Assembly: GCF_019670105.1 (NCBI RefSeq)
Contig: NZ_AP023032.1
Coordinates: 1,544,972-1,608,971 of the forward strand
Direction of reading: 5' to 3'
Length of the DNA stretch: 64,000 nt
From: Agarivorans albus
GTDB lineage: Bacteria; Pseudomonadota; Gammaproteobacteria; Enterobacterales; Celerinatantimonadaceae
In this document: positions 26,901 through 32,608 of the stretch, piece by piece
Numbering within the stretch: position 1 is the first letter of the stretch
Layout: every line of letters starts with the position of its first letter
The notes under the pieces: model-generated
The model's database searches: none
What the model saw: only the letters and a program-made list of their open reading frames with translations
What the model was told of the DNA's origin: nothing
Program-made: the position numbers and the translations under genes

Positions 26901-28571
26901 CACCATCAATTGGATTTCACTCCAGGCAACCGCAATATAATTGATGTACAGGGCATTGGTTACTTTAATATTGATGCCGACGGTCGCTGGGACTTTACCT
27001 TTAGCCACAGTGGTCCGGAGCGAGACAAACTCAATCAGGAGGTGGCTGCAGGTAAAATTCATACCGAAACCGTTACCCTCAAAGTTACCGATGGCAGCGG
27101 TGAGAGCCGAGAAGAACATCTAACAGTACACATTGGTGACGGTAAAACCGGGCCGCAAATTTTCGGCGCGTCCGAGTCTGTGGTTACCGAAGATAAAGTC
27201 ACACGCTCGCACGGTTTACTCGATTTATTAGTTGGTGATGTCAAAGTCGCCAGCGGTGTCACCTGGGCATTGCAAGCCGGAACACGTCCGCAATACGGTG
27301 ACCTAACCTTAAGTAGCGATGGCAGTTGGCAATATCAGGCCCACAACGATTCGGCTCGTGTGCAGGCCTTGGCTCAGGGTGAGCGACTTGAAGAAACAAT
27401 AATGGTGACCGCTACCGACTCTCTTGGTCACAGCGTAGACCAAGCCATGAAGTTAGTGATCATCGGTACCAATGATGTACCTGTTGTTGGTCATGCCCTT
27501 GCTAATACGGTTGTTGAAGATCATCTGCTCACTCTGAGTAAAGCTGATTTACTTGCTAACGTTCACGATACAGACGCTAAAGATGTGCTTGATGTAAGCC
27601 ATTTATCAATAGTCGGTGGTGGTACTATCACCCAACAAGGTGACCATTGGGTTATTAATCCAGGGGTAAATTATAATGGGGAATTACGCTTAAATTATAC
27701 GGTGACCGATGGTCATGTAGCGATAGATAACACTATGGCGATTCATGTGTCGCCTGATGCCGATACTCCTACCATGATATTTACTAAGCATGTCGGTGAT
27801 TTAGCTTCGCCACTCGATACTATGGCGATTTCAGGGAATGAAAATTCTGATTTAGCACTTAATATTAACGTATCCAGTCCAGATACAAATGAAACGCTCA
27901 CAGTTGAAATCACAGGCGTTCCACCAGGGGCTTCGCTATCTGCGGGGACTGAAATTAACGGCATATGGACACTACAACAAAGCGAATTAACTAACCTCAA
28001 AGTTATTCCTGAAGCTGACTTTCATGGCCATTTTGATTTAAATGTTTCAGCAATTAGTCATGATGGCAGTGAACAGGCTTCGGTTAGTCAAACTATTGGA
28101 GTTGATGTACTAGCGGCACCTGTACTGGCCGGAATAGGGCAATCAGATGCTCCACAAAGTGACACTGAAACAGATACGCTGACCTTTAGTTCAAATGTTG
28201 ATGCGGATTTATCCAACGTGGCAAGCACCGGAGTTCTCAATGATCCTATTGCTCCGGTAGACCACTACTTTCAAATGTTGGGAATGAGCAGAGATAATAC
28301 GCCGTTGGAGTCTTCCGATGGCGACCAAACAGATCTACTACCTGAATTTAACGTAGACAACCCTTTAGCTGATGCAGATGATTTAGCATTACAATCGGCG
28401 GATCCGTTTGACAATCCATTGGCTGAAGGTGAGGACCAACATCATCAACTTGATGATGCCCAAGGCAATAATCATAGCCATAGCCAACTTGTTGATGATA
28501 ATACGGCTGTGGATAGTCATGATGATGAGCTGTTGCATTCGGCGCTCAACAATATGCACAATCAATGGTAA
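14913..28571 (+). CDS. Giant VCBS-repeat surface adhesin, type I secretion substrate
   Basis: This is a 4552-residue repeat protein with no Sec signal peptide. Residues 1-160 are a Lys/Ser/Gly-rich N-terminal region. Two VCBS-like domains precede eleven exact 106-residue VCBS repeats at 417-1582. Divergent VCBS and cadherin-like domains follow, with two LamG/lectin-like modules (about 2363-2560 and 3148-3365) and an Ig-like domain near 3653-3746. The C-terminus contains VDHYFQMLG and then a very acidic, His-containing tail ending NNMHNQW. I see no RTX nonapeptides (GGxGxDxxx). I noticed only one cysteine (in DNDRPYCSSE), typical of large adhesins. Its position 12 bases after the HlyD-type gene marks it as the exporter's substrate. 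Likely roles are surface adhesion or biofilm formation. No LapG or LapD gene is nearby and no clear LapG cleavage site was seen. Confidence 0.9.
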   Translation: MTKQQDKSASNAKGKLSLGSNSNNKGKELKKAKRIDEDVARLKAKELRDGKTVGLSNQDLVADKSHQQLLSEQQALPDEGLLSEATNPLETISKTGKGGESANAKSSESDDTSKAVAGAALVEAPLIDGSKATARVGKGGGSSANSHWFAAHSFLNHVGVKGLTSNQLANVEGNNYKPSVTVQQLTKVNHSQTDQQQVPVIHAEGAQQQSGSVKEDKVSEVSGQLHVAGVDANQVSWSVESGSGVYGQLVVDSHTGQWRYQLDNVLATTNALAEGEHHSEQFVVLVKDNLQHQIKMVVSIEVEGSNDKPQISGLYHANVTEMAALSEVDGQLFAKDPDHNEQLQWAVSHSQGQYGRLTINPDNGQWQYQLDNKQPATLALIEGQKGVEHFVVSVTDSAGEVVKQDLTIQVLGTNEQAIIGGGYSGLLSEDKDVHQGQLRADGVLTVTDLDSGQNQFQANVLQGQFGSLSIDELGHWTYTADNSQSSIQGLKAGESLTDTLLVHSVDGTEQKITVTIDGTDDKAVIAGTATASLTEDKEVHNGLLRVDGALTVTDVDAGENQFQATSLQGQFGTLSINNQGHWTYTTDNSQTAIQGLKSGESLTDTLVVHSVDGTEQKITVTINGTDDKAIIGGTSTASLTEDKDVHQGLLRVDGALIITDSDNGQAQFSAETLQGQFGTLSINNLGHWTYTADNSQATIQGLKTGESVTDTLLVHSVDGTEQQVTVTINGTDDKALIAGISTASLTEDKDVHAGQLRVDGALTITDSDNGQTQFSAETLQGQFGTLSINNLGHWIYTADNSQATIQGLKTGESVTDTLFVHSVDGSSQQLTVTINGTDDKAIIGGTSTASLTEDKDVHQGLLRVDGALTVTDADNGQAQFTATSLQGQFGTLSINELGHWTYTADNSQTAIQGLKTGESLTDTLLVHSVDGTEQRIAVTINGTDDKAQIAGASTANLTEDKDVHAGQLRVDGALTITDSDNGQAQFSAETLQGQFGTLSINELGHWTYTADNSQATIQGLKTGEALTDTLLVHSVDGTEQKITVTIDGTDDKAQIAGASAANLTEDKDVHSGQLRVDGALTVTDLDNGQSQFAATSLQGQFGILSINNLGHWFYTADNSQPSIQGLKTGESVTDTLLVHSVDGAEQQITVTINGTDDKAVIAGTATASLTEDKDVYQGQIRADGNLSITDSDAGQSQFAATSLQGQFGTLSINELGHWTYTADNSQATIQGLKTGESVTDTLFVHSVDGTSQQLTVTINGTDDKAIIGGTSTASLTEDKEVHSGQLRVDGALTVTDPDAGQSQFAATTLQGHLGTLSINNQGHWIYTADNSQPTIQGLKSGESLTDTLLVNSVDGTEQRITITINGTDDKAQIAGTSTVSLTEDKEVHNGQLRVDGIFTVTDPDAGQSQFSATSLQGQFGTLSINELGHWTYTADNSQATIQGLKTGESVTDTLFVHSVDGTSQQLTVTINGTDDKAIIGGTSTASLTEDKDVHQGLLRVDGALTITDSDNGQTQFNAESLQGKFGTLAINNLGHWTYTADNAQVAIQGLKTGESLTDTLLVHSVDGTEQQITVTINGTEDKATVTDAQTDMNLRGVTEDRGYIDTHYDLHYDGQLNIQDPDKGDNSFDPNIGPQTYQGIGYDTKLGGHILLMQDGHYTYTLDNRHIQDLAAGETKTDSAIIRTADGTEHTIKLSVHGTNDTPTVSAQSQSVTEGGAILNGQMIGHDIDTGAQLRYSAPQVDGLTLNPDGSYSFDPSHASYQSLASGVTKTLTIPVTVTDEHNASATQNLSISVTGTNNAAVIGGVDTGDVSEGTAGQDMSPDYAQPGMAKLGQAALTADGKLDIVDPDTGESQFDPKGGAWNNSYHGQYGHLLLNPDGTWHYDVTVGSVDWVGNSKTTIGTAIDKLGEHQTLTDTITVYAKDGTSHDIIITIHGDNDRPYCSSEVLLASGKEDLAQTISVVDLLANTIDVDANDAGKLTIANLHADHGSILTNQDGTFTFTPDKDYNGQVHFSYDVKDAHGGITHTGATTTLSAVRDSAVITEVSSGSITEDGAHSSNVNGTVTEIANGTLNVVDPDSGENAFRYSQFGETKIHDPFGGQLRIDSAGSWAYSVDNANLQHLAQGQTEIVVYRVHSKDGTPYDLHINVTGTNDAPTVNQVHLTNGTEDVSYQMQASQFGFTDIDTGDTLQAITLTNLPSAAEGKFVLDGHDVSANQIIDVGNISKLQFVPAKDFNGDVHFRYTVNDGHADSAPASATLSINPVNDPLVDSGTRTLATLNEDSSRHISTAQLLEHLSDPDGSLQVVGTPTSPHGTFSGDAIHGYTFTPTANFHGDNVDIIYQVTDGTNQSTAHASIDITSVTDPATVSLHISAEQQVMSFGSGDKTAYAKVDGIDAGGPMHAMSAEITFVLDNGHPPSNAAVLLNYSVPGGHDQQNTITFWNASNLQFAFMGPTVDTGVNLLDGNTHRLTMTWDSGSGHLVVFDNGHIIKQQTVNQGGTFPNGGTFIAGTRDNSAGADNPTDYTASLSAGGRVFSATMVDHAVTPASVALGTIAHEPSGVLTNIMADGKGNFIDTTGHHTVTSGPGAHTVVVPVDSNAGTVPRGALLHLHPNVAVNAPDDVVTKLEISGLIKGTLLSDGHGHQHTIASLNDKVDIHGWNTASLTAQLPHDAATNMNVALTATTQAPDGKEAISIEHEGLQLDPSKPIPDATITGDSTGNTDEDHSVSGQLTVTDTDTSQAHVAANDISGTYGHLAINSAGQWTFTPNATANALTKDDQVHETYTVSSIDGTQHQITINIDGRDDNPIVTELAAPKTVIEDGGHDHVRTSGMLSISDPDTGDTHSITEQTDVLGTYGHFTIAANGGWHYELDNALAATQALTEGQHVTETFNVVVTDNEGGQTTHTMHFDVQGSNEAPTIATQVIHAIEDVSYHFTDVDFGFTDSDGGSLSSITITELPAASLGVLHLNGAAVTVNQVISQTDIANLIFTPEQDVNGRVNFKYSVNDGHDNSSVATAEIDIAARNDAPTSVHLSVRDIEDHSHTFSKNEFSFADVDTGDTLQHITITHLPNPAHGSLLLDGRAVIAGQQIDADNIDKLVFTPVTDFNGESAFKYSVSDGSLDSKEYTGAIHISADNDAPTFLAGGQFASLPISAAYEFSGNQGTDLSGRSNHAVLSGTITATTGADGTPDSAVQFHGDSGAKIEVPDLQYGQGITVSATVKFDSIADSYSRVFDFGNGQAKDNILLTHSGTTDTLQLEFIDAAGQKHDLMVPHGVTSGQWMKLTATISHDGHMALYNNGQLLGETDSGAELPATARSQNFIGKSHWSQDGNLHGAFDNFAVFDQVISPAQIKALASASNLNDLLHKYDQIDHDQFHATVNVNQSFTINQDDILNQATDIDGDTLSVSHVSIAGNHGTIHDNGDGTWTVTPQSNYRGELKIEVDVTDGQETLPAHLTVQVGNASITGDSKLTTDETHAVSGQLTVTDPDTNQDHFIAQVLPSSHGEFSIDTTGHWQYTPNKAAQALSQGQSATDIVTVKTADGTQHQISVDLTGSDTAPTTVTTDLGKVESGHTHDFQATDLLANVTDVDTSTAGLSIVAGSLLSPHGTVVTNPDGSYSFTATPGFVGNDLAISFKISDGHNTIDANAIIDVTPPLAITRLEYDTGVSDSDFVTSDGHIILYGTGEPGSTIMGSGILSGPKAIVDANGHWKMDVSATDRADGTYTLTVFEVKADGSYAQAHHKITIDTAKPTLSIDPISNDDWVNHHDHQQDLTITGATTHVADGNSVDVIVAGTHYSASVNNNHWQLTIPANQVANIGDNAYQVHAEVVATATGDSAHEQRQLVVSADLSTLVQTQAVEEDSKTTATGTLFAVGASETVTTTGVLQGNYGTLHMNADGSYHYTLDNQAAAIQQMGQTDTHADNFFISYTNNHGDTKHAVVNIGIHGTNDAPLLTGTFEISRSITTGSMTNTHSYGYINIDDIDNADNLNVEYIDNQGGHHQLDFTPGNRNIIDVQGIGYFNIDADGRWDFTFSHSGPERDKLNQEVAAGKIHTETVTLKVTDGSGESREEHLTVHIGDGKTGPQIFGASESVVTEDKVTRSHGLLDLLVGDVKVASGVTWALQAGTRPQYGDLTLSSDGSWQYQAHNDSARVQALAQGERLEETIMVTATDSLGHSVDQAMKLVIIGTNDVPVVGHALANTVVEDHLLTLSKADLLANVHDTDAKDVLDVSHLSIVGGGTITQQGDHWVINPGVNYNGELRLNYTVTDGHVAIDNTMAIHVSPDADTPTMIFTKHVGDLASPLDTMAISGNENSDLALNINVSSPDTNETLTVEITGVPPGASLSAGTEINGIWTLQQSELTNLKVIPEADFHGHFDLNVSAISHDGSEQASVSQTIGVDVLAAPVLAGIGQSDAPQSDTETDTLTFSSNVDADLSNVASTGVLNDPIAPVDHYFQMLGMSRDNTPLESSDGDQTDLLPEFNVDNPLADADDLALQSADPFDNPLAEGEDQHHQLDDAQGNNHSHSQLVDDNTAVDSHDDELLHSALNNMHNQW
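16161..19658 (+). repeat. Eleven tandem 318-bp units encoding VCBS repeats
   Basis: The array has exactly 11 x 318 bp with no length change. Units start at 16161, 16479, 16797, 17115, 17433, 17751, 18069, 18387, 18705, 19023 and 19341. Each encodes 106 residues starting A[IVLQ]I[GA]G and ending GTDDK (GTEDK in the last). Units 3, 5, 9 and 11 share nearly identical first thirds. A longer block that crosses the unit boundary is shared by junctions 4/5, 8/9 and 10/11. Confidence 0.95.
22000..22590 (+). other. First LamG/pentraxin-like module in the adhesin (approximate limits)
   Basis: Residues about 2363-2560 break the VCBS pattern. They contain MSAEITFVLDNG, NTITFWNASNLQFAF, HRLTMTWDSGSGHLVVFDNG and GTFIAGTRDN, in the order expected of a concanavalin-like LamG/pentraxin fold (test strand, TxTWDS strand, then an 'insert number' strand). 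Such folds bind glycans or proteins. The limits are approximate. Confidence 0.55.
24350..25005 (+). other. Second LamG-like module in the adhesin (approximate limits)
   Basis: Residues about 3147-3364 read as a LamG domain: AAYEFSGNQGTDLSGRSNHA, AVQFHGDSGAKIEVP, GITVSATVKFDS, WMKLTATISHDGHMALYNNG and HGAFDNFAVFDQVISPAQI. The closing AVFDQVIS...QI pattern is very typical of LamG/concanavalin-like domains in secreted marine proteins. Carbohydrate binding is inferred. Confidence 0.7.
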
Positions 28572-28758
28572 ATATATCGAATGTTGTTTGAGCTAAATGT
28601 AATATCAAATATTGCACTAAAATAAGGCGATATGTTAATTCTTAGCAAAATAAACTAAAAGGGGATGGTGAGGTAGTTTTTTCTCTTGGTGTTCACTAAG
28701 TGGCGTGGCAAAATGCCGCCTTACCCTCATATGAAGTTGTTTAGTTAAAGGACTCAAC

Positions 28759-29370
28759 ATGAAATTACGCCTCGCTGTTGTTGGCGCTGCTATGTTCGCT
28801 GCTCTTCCTGCTCAAGCCGATCTACTAGGTTTAACACTGGCTAGTCATATCGCTCAAACCAATACTGACCCAAAAGCCTCGTCGGCTTGGCAGGGTGATT
28901 TAGAGCTGCGTTTTAAGCATCCTATTCCGCTTATTCCAAATGTGGCAGTAGGTGCTAACAAACGTAAGCAAGGTGATGCGGCAGATGGTTCTAGCTACCA
29001 AGGTGAGTTGTATTACAACTTGTTTGATACAGCAGGCCTTTATCTAGATGTGGGTGCGGGTTACGAGCGTTGGGACAGTGCCAACACTGCCTTAGCTGGC
29101 TCTGATGACGGTGAGCAAGTATACGCTGTAGGGCGTGTGGCTTGGCGTTTCCCTGGTTCTGGCTTAGGTTTGGAAAGTGATTTAAAACTGTCGCTTACCG
29201 ATGAAGATTACAAAGCGAACCGTTTCCGCGCGGGTGTTAACTACGAACTGTTTGATTTAGTGGCTAGCACCATTGATATCTCTGCGGGTTACCAGTACGA
29301 AGATATTGCAACACGTAGCTACAGCACCAGTAATAGCGGCGCTTACTTAGGTTTAGCTGTTAACTTCTGA
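28759..29370 (+). CDS. Small outer-membrane beta-barrel protein (TIGR04219-like)
   Basis: This 203-residue protein has a Sec signal peptide (MKLRLAVVGAAMFAALPAQA, cleavage before DLLG) and alternating amphipathic strands ending in a C-terminal Phe (LGLAVNF), the mark of an outer-membrane barrel. The pattern resembles the TIGR04219 family of small barrels in Vibrio and Alteromonadales, whose function is unknown. The ATG follows an AAAGGA site. It lies 187 bases after the adhesin but has its own leader, and it is far too small to be the missing TolC channel. Its last 28 bases overlap the end of the converging MFS gene. Confidence 0.82.
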   Translation: MKLRLAVVGAAMFAALPAQADLLGLTLASHIAQTNTDPKASSAWQGDLELRFKHPIPLIPNVAVGANKRKQGDAADGSSYQGELYYNLFDTAGLYLDVGAGYERWDSANTALAGSDDGEQVYAVGRVAWRFPGSGLGLESDLKLSLTDEDYKANRFRAGVNYELFDLVASTIDISAGYQYEDIATRSYSTSNSGAYLGLAVNF

Positions 29371-30587
29371 TAGCGAGTTGCTATGGCAGTTTGTTGCAAA
29401 CAACAGGCTGCCATTGCTACAAACCCTAGGCCTGCACTAAGGCTGACTAAACCAAAAATACCCTGCTGCTGATTTAACTGCCAAGCAAAAGCACCAAGAA
29501 ATGGGGCACTTGCGCTGGCGAGTAAATAGGGCACGGCCAACATTCCCGATATCGCTCCAAAGCCTTGTTCACCGAGTAATTGTTTGGTTAACACTGGCCG
29601 CAAAATACTGGTCACGCCATAAGCACTCCCTTGTAATACGACAAACAGCCAAATAAGGTGCTGGAGATGTTCGAGCTGCCACAGCAAAAAGGCGGCAACG
29701 AGCAAACTGCCAAAACACAGCATGGTTATAAGGGTATTCGATAGCCGTTTATCTACACTGATCATTGCGATGCGCCCAAGTACTTGCATTGGACCAATCA
29801 TCGCCATGACTAACACGGCATTATCTGCGCTAAAGTTGAGAGCGTGCATGCTTGGTAGTAAAAAGTTGACCAGTACCGTGTGGTTAAGTGCGCTAAGGGA
29901 AAAGGCTAAGGCAATAAACCAGAACACTGCGTTTTTGAGCTGAGTATTTGGTGAGCTCGATTGTTTAATGTTTGCGATGGTTTGCGTTTTGCCAAGCGCT
30001 GAGCTTTGGGCCCCTTGAATTAACTTGGCGCTAATAAATAGCAATGGAGTAGCGATGAGCAAAACAATCAAGGCCAAACTCACGGACGTTATTCGCCAGC
30101 CTAAGAGGTCGATAAGGTAATGGCAAAGTGGAAAGCTTAGGGTACCTGCAAAGCCAGCATATAAGGTGACTTTAGTGATCGCCGATTTAGCGTTGTCCCC
30201 GCGATAACGGGTAAGAAAAGCAAAACAAGGTTCGTATAAACACCCTGCGCTAGCGCAGCCTAGCACTAACCAAGCAGCATAAAACTGCCATAAGTTCTGC
30301 ACTTGGCTAACGGCCAGCAAAGCTATTCCCCCCAGCAGAGCGCTGCTGCTTAAAACCTGTGGGCCAAACCCTTTGTCGATTAAACGGCCAATAAATGGCG
30401 AGCAAAGTGCAGAGGCGACTAAGCAAATCGTGAATGCTAACGAGACATCGGCAATCGACCAAGCAAGCTGCTGATGCCAAGTGAGCAGCGTGGCAGGAAA
30501 GCTATAGTAGAGGCATGCCCAAAGCAGTGTTTGGGCAATGGCCATTCCATGAGTGGCTAAGCGAACCTTAGTTGAGGCTAGTGCCAC
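29343..30587 (-). CDS. MFS permease at the end of the phosphonate operon
   Basis: This 414-residue major facilitator protein has about twelve membrane helices and an MFS loop motif (GRLIDKGFGPQV) between helices 2 and 3. It starts with a GTG that shares its G with the TAG stop of the acetyltransferase gene upstream, so it is translationally coupled to the phn operon. A downstream ATG at residue 15 is a weaker alternative. The substrate is unknown; position suggests export or import of a phosphonate or a breakdown product. It runs convergent with the outer-membrane protein gene and overlaps it by 28 bases. Confidence 0.85.
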   Translation of the reverse strand: MALASTKVRLATHGMAIAQTLLWACLYYSFPATLLTWHQQLAWSIADVSLAFTICLVASALCSPFIGRLIDKGFGPQVLSSSALLGGIALLAVSQVQNLWQFYAAWLVLGCASAGCLYEPCFAFLTRYRGDNAKSAITKVTLYAGFAGTLSFPLCHYLIDLLGWRITSVSLALIVLLIATPLLFISAKLIQGAQSSALGKTQTIANIKQSSSPNTQLKNAVFWFIALAFSLSALNHTVLVNFLLPSMHALNFSADNAVLVMAMIGPMQVLGRIAMISVDKRLSNTLITMLCFGSLLVAAFLLWQLEHLQHLIWLFVVLQGSAYGVTSILRPVLTKQLLGEQGFGAISGMLAVPYLLASASAPFLGAFAWQLNQQQGIFGLVSLSAGLGFVAMAACCLQQTAIATRYQKLTAKPK

Positions 30588-31240
30588 TAAACGCTTTCGC
30601 TTAGCAGTTGTTTCTCATAGTGTTCCAGAAAGCTTAAGCAGTCTTCTTGGAACAATGGCAGGGCCTCGGCAAGTTTTTCATGCGACCAATCCCACCAGGC
30701 AAGTTTTTCTAGGCGCTCGCCAGTGCTTGGTTCATCAAAGCGCGGTCTTAATACCTTGGCAGGATTACCCACCACGATGTGCCAAGCGGGTACATCTTTA
30801 GTGACAATACTGCCAGAGCCAACAATGGCGCCATTACCAATGTTTACACCCGGCATAATAATCGCGCCGTGGCCAATCCATACATCGTGACCAATCTGCA
30901 CTTTGTTATCTGCACGCCAATCAAATACCTGATTGTCTACCTTTGCTGCCATTCCATACTTTTGCGGGCGGTAGCTAAAGTGGTGCAGGCTTGGCCGCCA
31001 CCACGGGTGGTTGCTGGGATTTACCCTTACGCTTGAAGCAATAGAGACAAATTTTCCTACTTCGCATAAAGCAATATCTACGTCGTTTTGGGCGTAGCTG
31101 TAATCACCAAATTGCACGTTGTCTAATAGGCAGCGTTCGCCGATTTCAGTCCAGCTACCTAGTTCAGAGCTGGTTACCTTACTGCTATTAGCTACGCTGG
31201 GCTGGCTGTTTAAATTTGCGCCGGGGTCTACTATCGCCAT
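30587..31240 (-). CDS. Left-handed beta-helix acetyltransferase of phosphonate operons
   Basis: This 217-residue hexapeptide-repeat transferase is of the type found in phn operons (annotated as a DapH/DapD/GlmU-related phosphonate metabolism protein). Hexapeptide turns run through [17 protein letters not shown] and [20 protein letters not shown], with [11 protein letters not shown] near the end, as in CatB/LbH enzymes. It probably acetylates an aminophosphonate intermediate, as PhnO does in other operons, but the substrate is not proven. The ATG has AAAGGAA just upstream, 16 bases behind phnP, and its stop overlaps the MFS start. Confidence 0.85.
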   Translation of the reverse strand: MAIVDPGANLNSQPSVANSSKVTSSELGSWTEIGERCLLDNVQFGDYSYAQNDVDIALCEVGKFVSIASSVRVNPSNHPWWRPSLHHFSYRPQKYGMAAKVDNQVFDWRADNKVQIGHDVWIGHGAIIMPGVNIGNGAIVGSGSIVTKDVPAWHIVVGNPAKVLRPRFDEPSTGERLEKLAWWDWSHEKLAEALPLFQEDCLSFLEHYEKQLLSESV

Positions 31241-31256
31241 GGTTATTCCTTTGAAG

Positions 31257-32009
31257 TTATAGGCTTAGGCATAATTCGTCATGCCCAACCAGCACATTAC
31301 TGGGTAAGCAGTTGGGGTGTTGCATGAGGTATTCGTCTAAATCGTGGCCAATGTGGGTGAGCACCCAAATGCTGTCGGGCAGTGCATGTGCTAACTCAAG
31401 CACGTCGCTAAGATTATTGTGATTGCCTGAACGATGCAGAGGAGAGTTACTGCAATCAATCACTACATACTTTGGCGGCTGGCGCAGCAATTGTTGCCAG
31501 CTTTGGTCTGGGATCCCTAGGGTATCGGTTAAGTAGGCAATCCGGCCATTTTCACTGGCAAACAAGTAGCCTAGAGTTGGTTTTGAGTGATTTAACGCTA
31601 GCGGAGTTATGTTGATACCGGCTAACGAAAAGCTATGCATGGCTTGCCTCGCGGGCTGAAAATCTAGTAAACCAGGGTGCTTAAATAGGTCATCACACCC
31701 TAAGGGATCATCTGGGTGATAAACCGGAATTGGCTCTGCTACTCCCCAGCGTAATTCAAATAAAGCTTGTACATGATCCATGTGAAAGTGGGTGAGTAAC
31801 ATGGCATCAATAGACCCAGCCGGAAAGCGGGTTTGTAACTGCGGGTGGTTGGCGTCGATAAGTATTCGTTGGTCGTTTACCTCTAGCTCCGCTGAGCAAA
31901 GTAATCTTGCTTTGCTGGGGTCTAAGCCCGCTCGCTGGCAGGCGAGGCAATCGCAGCCGTACACTGGGCAGCCTGTGACATTACCGGTGCCAAGTAGGGT
32001 TAGTTTCAT
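31257..32009 (-). CDS. phnP: Phosphoribosyl 1,2-cyclic phosphate phosphodiesterase PhnP
   Basis: This 250-residue metallo-beta-lactamase-fold enzyme opens the cyclic phosphate released by C-P lyase, giving ribose 1,5-bisphosphate. Metal ligands are clear: THFHMDH near residues 73-79, LTDTLG and a distal THIGHD. An N-terminal Cys cluster ([13 protein letters not shown]) corresponds to the structural zinc site of PhnP. Length matches the family (about 252). Its ATG overlaps the phnN stop by four bases, and its product is the substrate of PhnN. Confidence 0.93.
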   Translation of the reverse strand: MKLTLLGTGNVTGCPVYGCDCLACQRAGLDPSKARLLCSAELEVNDQRILIDANHPQLQTRFPAGSIDAMLLTHFHMDHVQALFELRWGVAEPIPVYHPDDPLGCDDLFKHPGLLDFQPARQAMHSFSLAGINITPLALNHSKPTLGYLFASENGRIAYLTDTLGIPDQSWQQLLRQPPKYVVIDCSNSPLHRSGNHNNLSDVLELAHALPDSIWVLTHIGHDLDEYLMQHPNCLPSNVLVGHDELCLSL

Positions 32010-32608
32010 TGGATATATAACTCGGTAGTTTCTGTTTCAATGTATTTGAGCAGTTTGCTCACTGTGCTGTCTAGATTGCGGTTGTTGTCTAAGCGCCAAC
32101 ACTCTTCTGGTAGAGAAGCCTGATATTGTTCGCTGCGGCGCAGCCGTGCAGAGATATCGTGTTCAGATTCACGACCGCGCTTGCGCAGGCGTTCGGCCAA
32201 TATGCTGGGGTCTACCTCTAAGGCGATTATTCGCAAGCGTTCCCCAAATAACTCTTCAGCTAAGGGGATCTGTTGGCGAGAACCGTTGAAAAGCACCGAG
32301 AACCCCATGCTCAACCAAGTATTTACTTCGTTACCCACTGCGTAATTGCAGCCATTGGCCTGCCAGTCCATCGCAAATAAGCCGCTGTGTTTACGATGGG
32401 TGAACTCTGGCACGCTTAAGGCAATGTGATTTTCACCGCTATCATCTACCGCGCGGGTGATGTAGCGATGAGCAATCAGCAGGTTGCTGTCCGCTCGCAA
32501 CTGGCTACGTAAGCCATTAATTATGCTGTCTTTACCTGAGCCAGAAGGCCCCACCAAGTAAAACAACTTGGCTTCGCCGTTTAGTTCACTGGCAGTTAGC
32601 GAAGTCAT
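32006..32608 (-). CDS. phnN: Ribose 1,5-bisphosphate phosphokinase PhnN
   Basis: This 200-residue P-loop kinase converts ribose 1,5-bisphosphate to PRPP, the last step of the C-P lyase route. The Walker A motif is VGPSGSGKDS near residues 18-27, followed by a guanylate-kinase-like fold (AHRYITRAVDDSGENH). I use the ATG at 32608, whose A is the last base of the phnM stop (TGATG). A TTG one codon earlier is possible but unneeded. Confidence 0.92.
   Translation of the reverse strand: MTSLTASELNGEAKLFYLVGPSGSGKDSIINGLRSQLRADSNLLIAHRYITRAVDDSGENHIALSVPEFTHRKHSGLFAMDWQANGCNYAVGNEVNTWLSMGFSVLFNGSRQQIPLAEELFGERLRIIALEVDPSILAERLRKRGRESEHDISARLRRSEQYQASLPEECWRLDNNRNLDSTVSKLLKYIETETTELYIQ

Noticed and set aside
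14913-28571. Many overlapping frames on both strands inside the adhesin gene
   Set aside because: They lack ribosome sites and recognisable products and arise from the repeat composition.
28759-29370. Outer-membrane channel of the type I secretion system
   Set aside because: At 203 residues with a simple barrel pattern and no alpha-helical tunnel it cannot be a TolC homologue.
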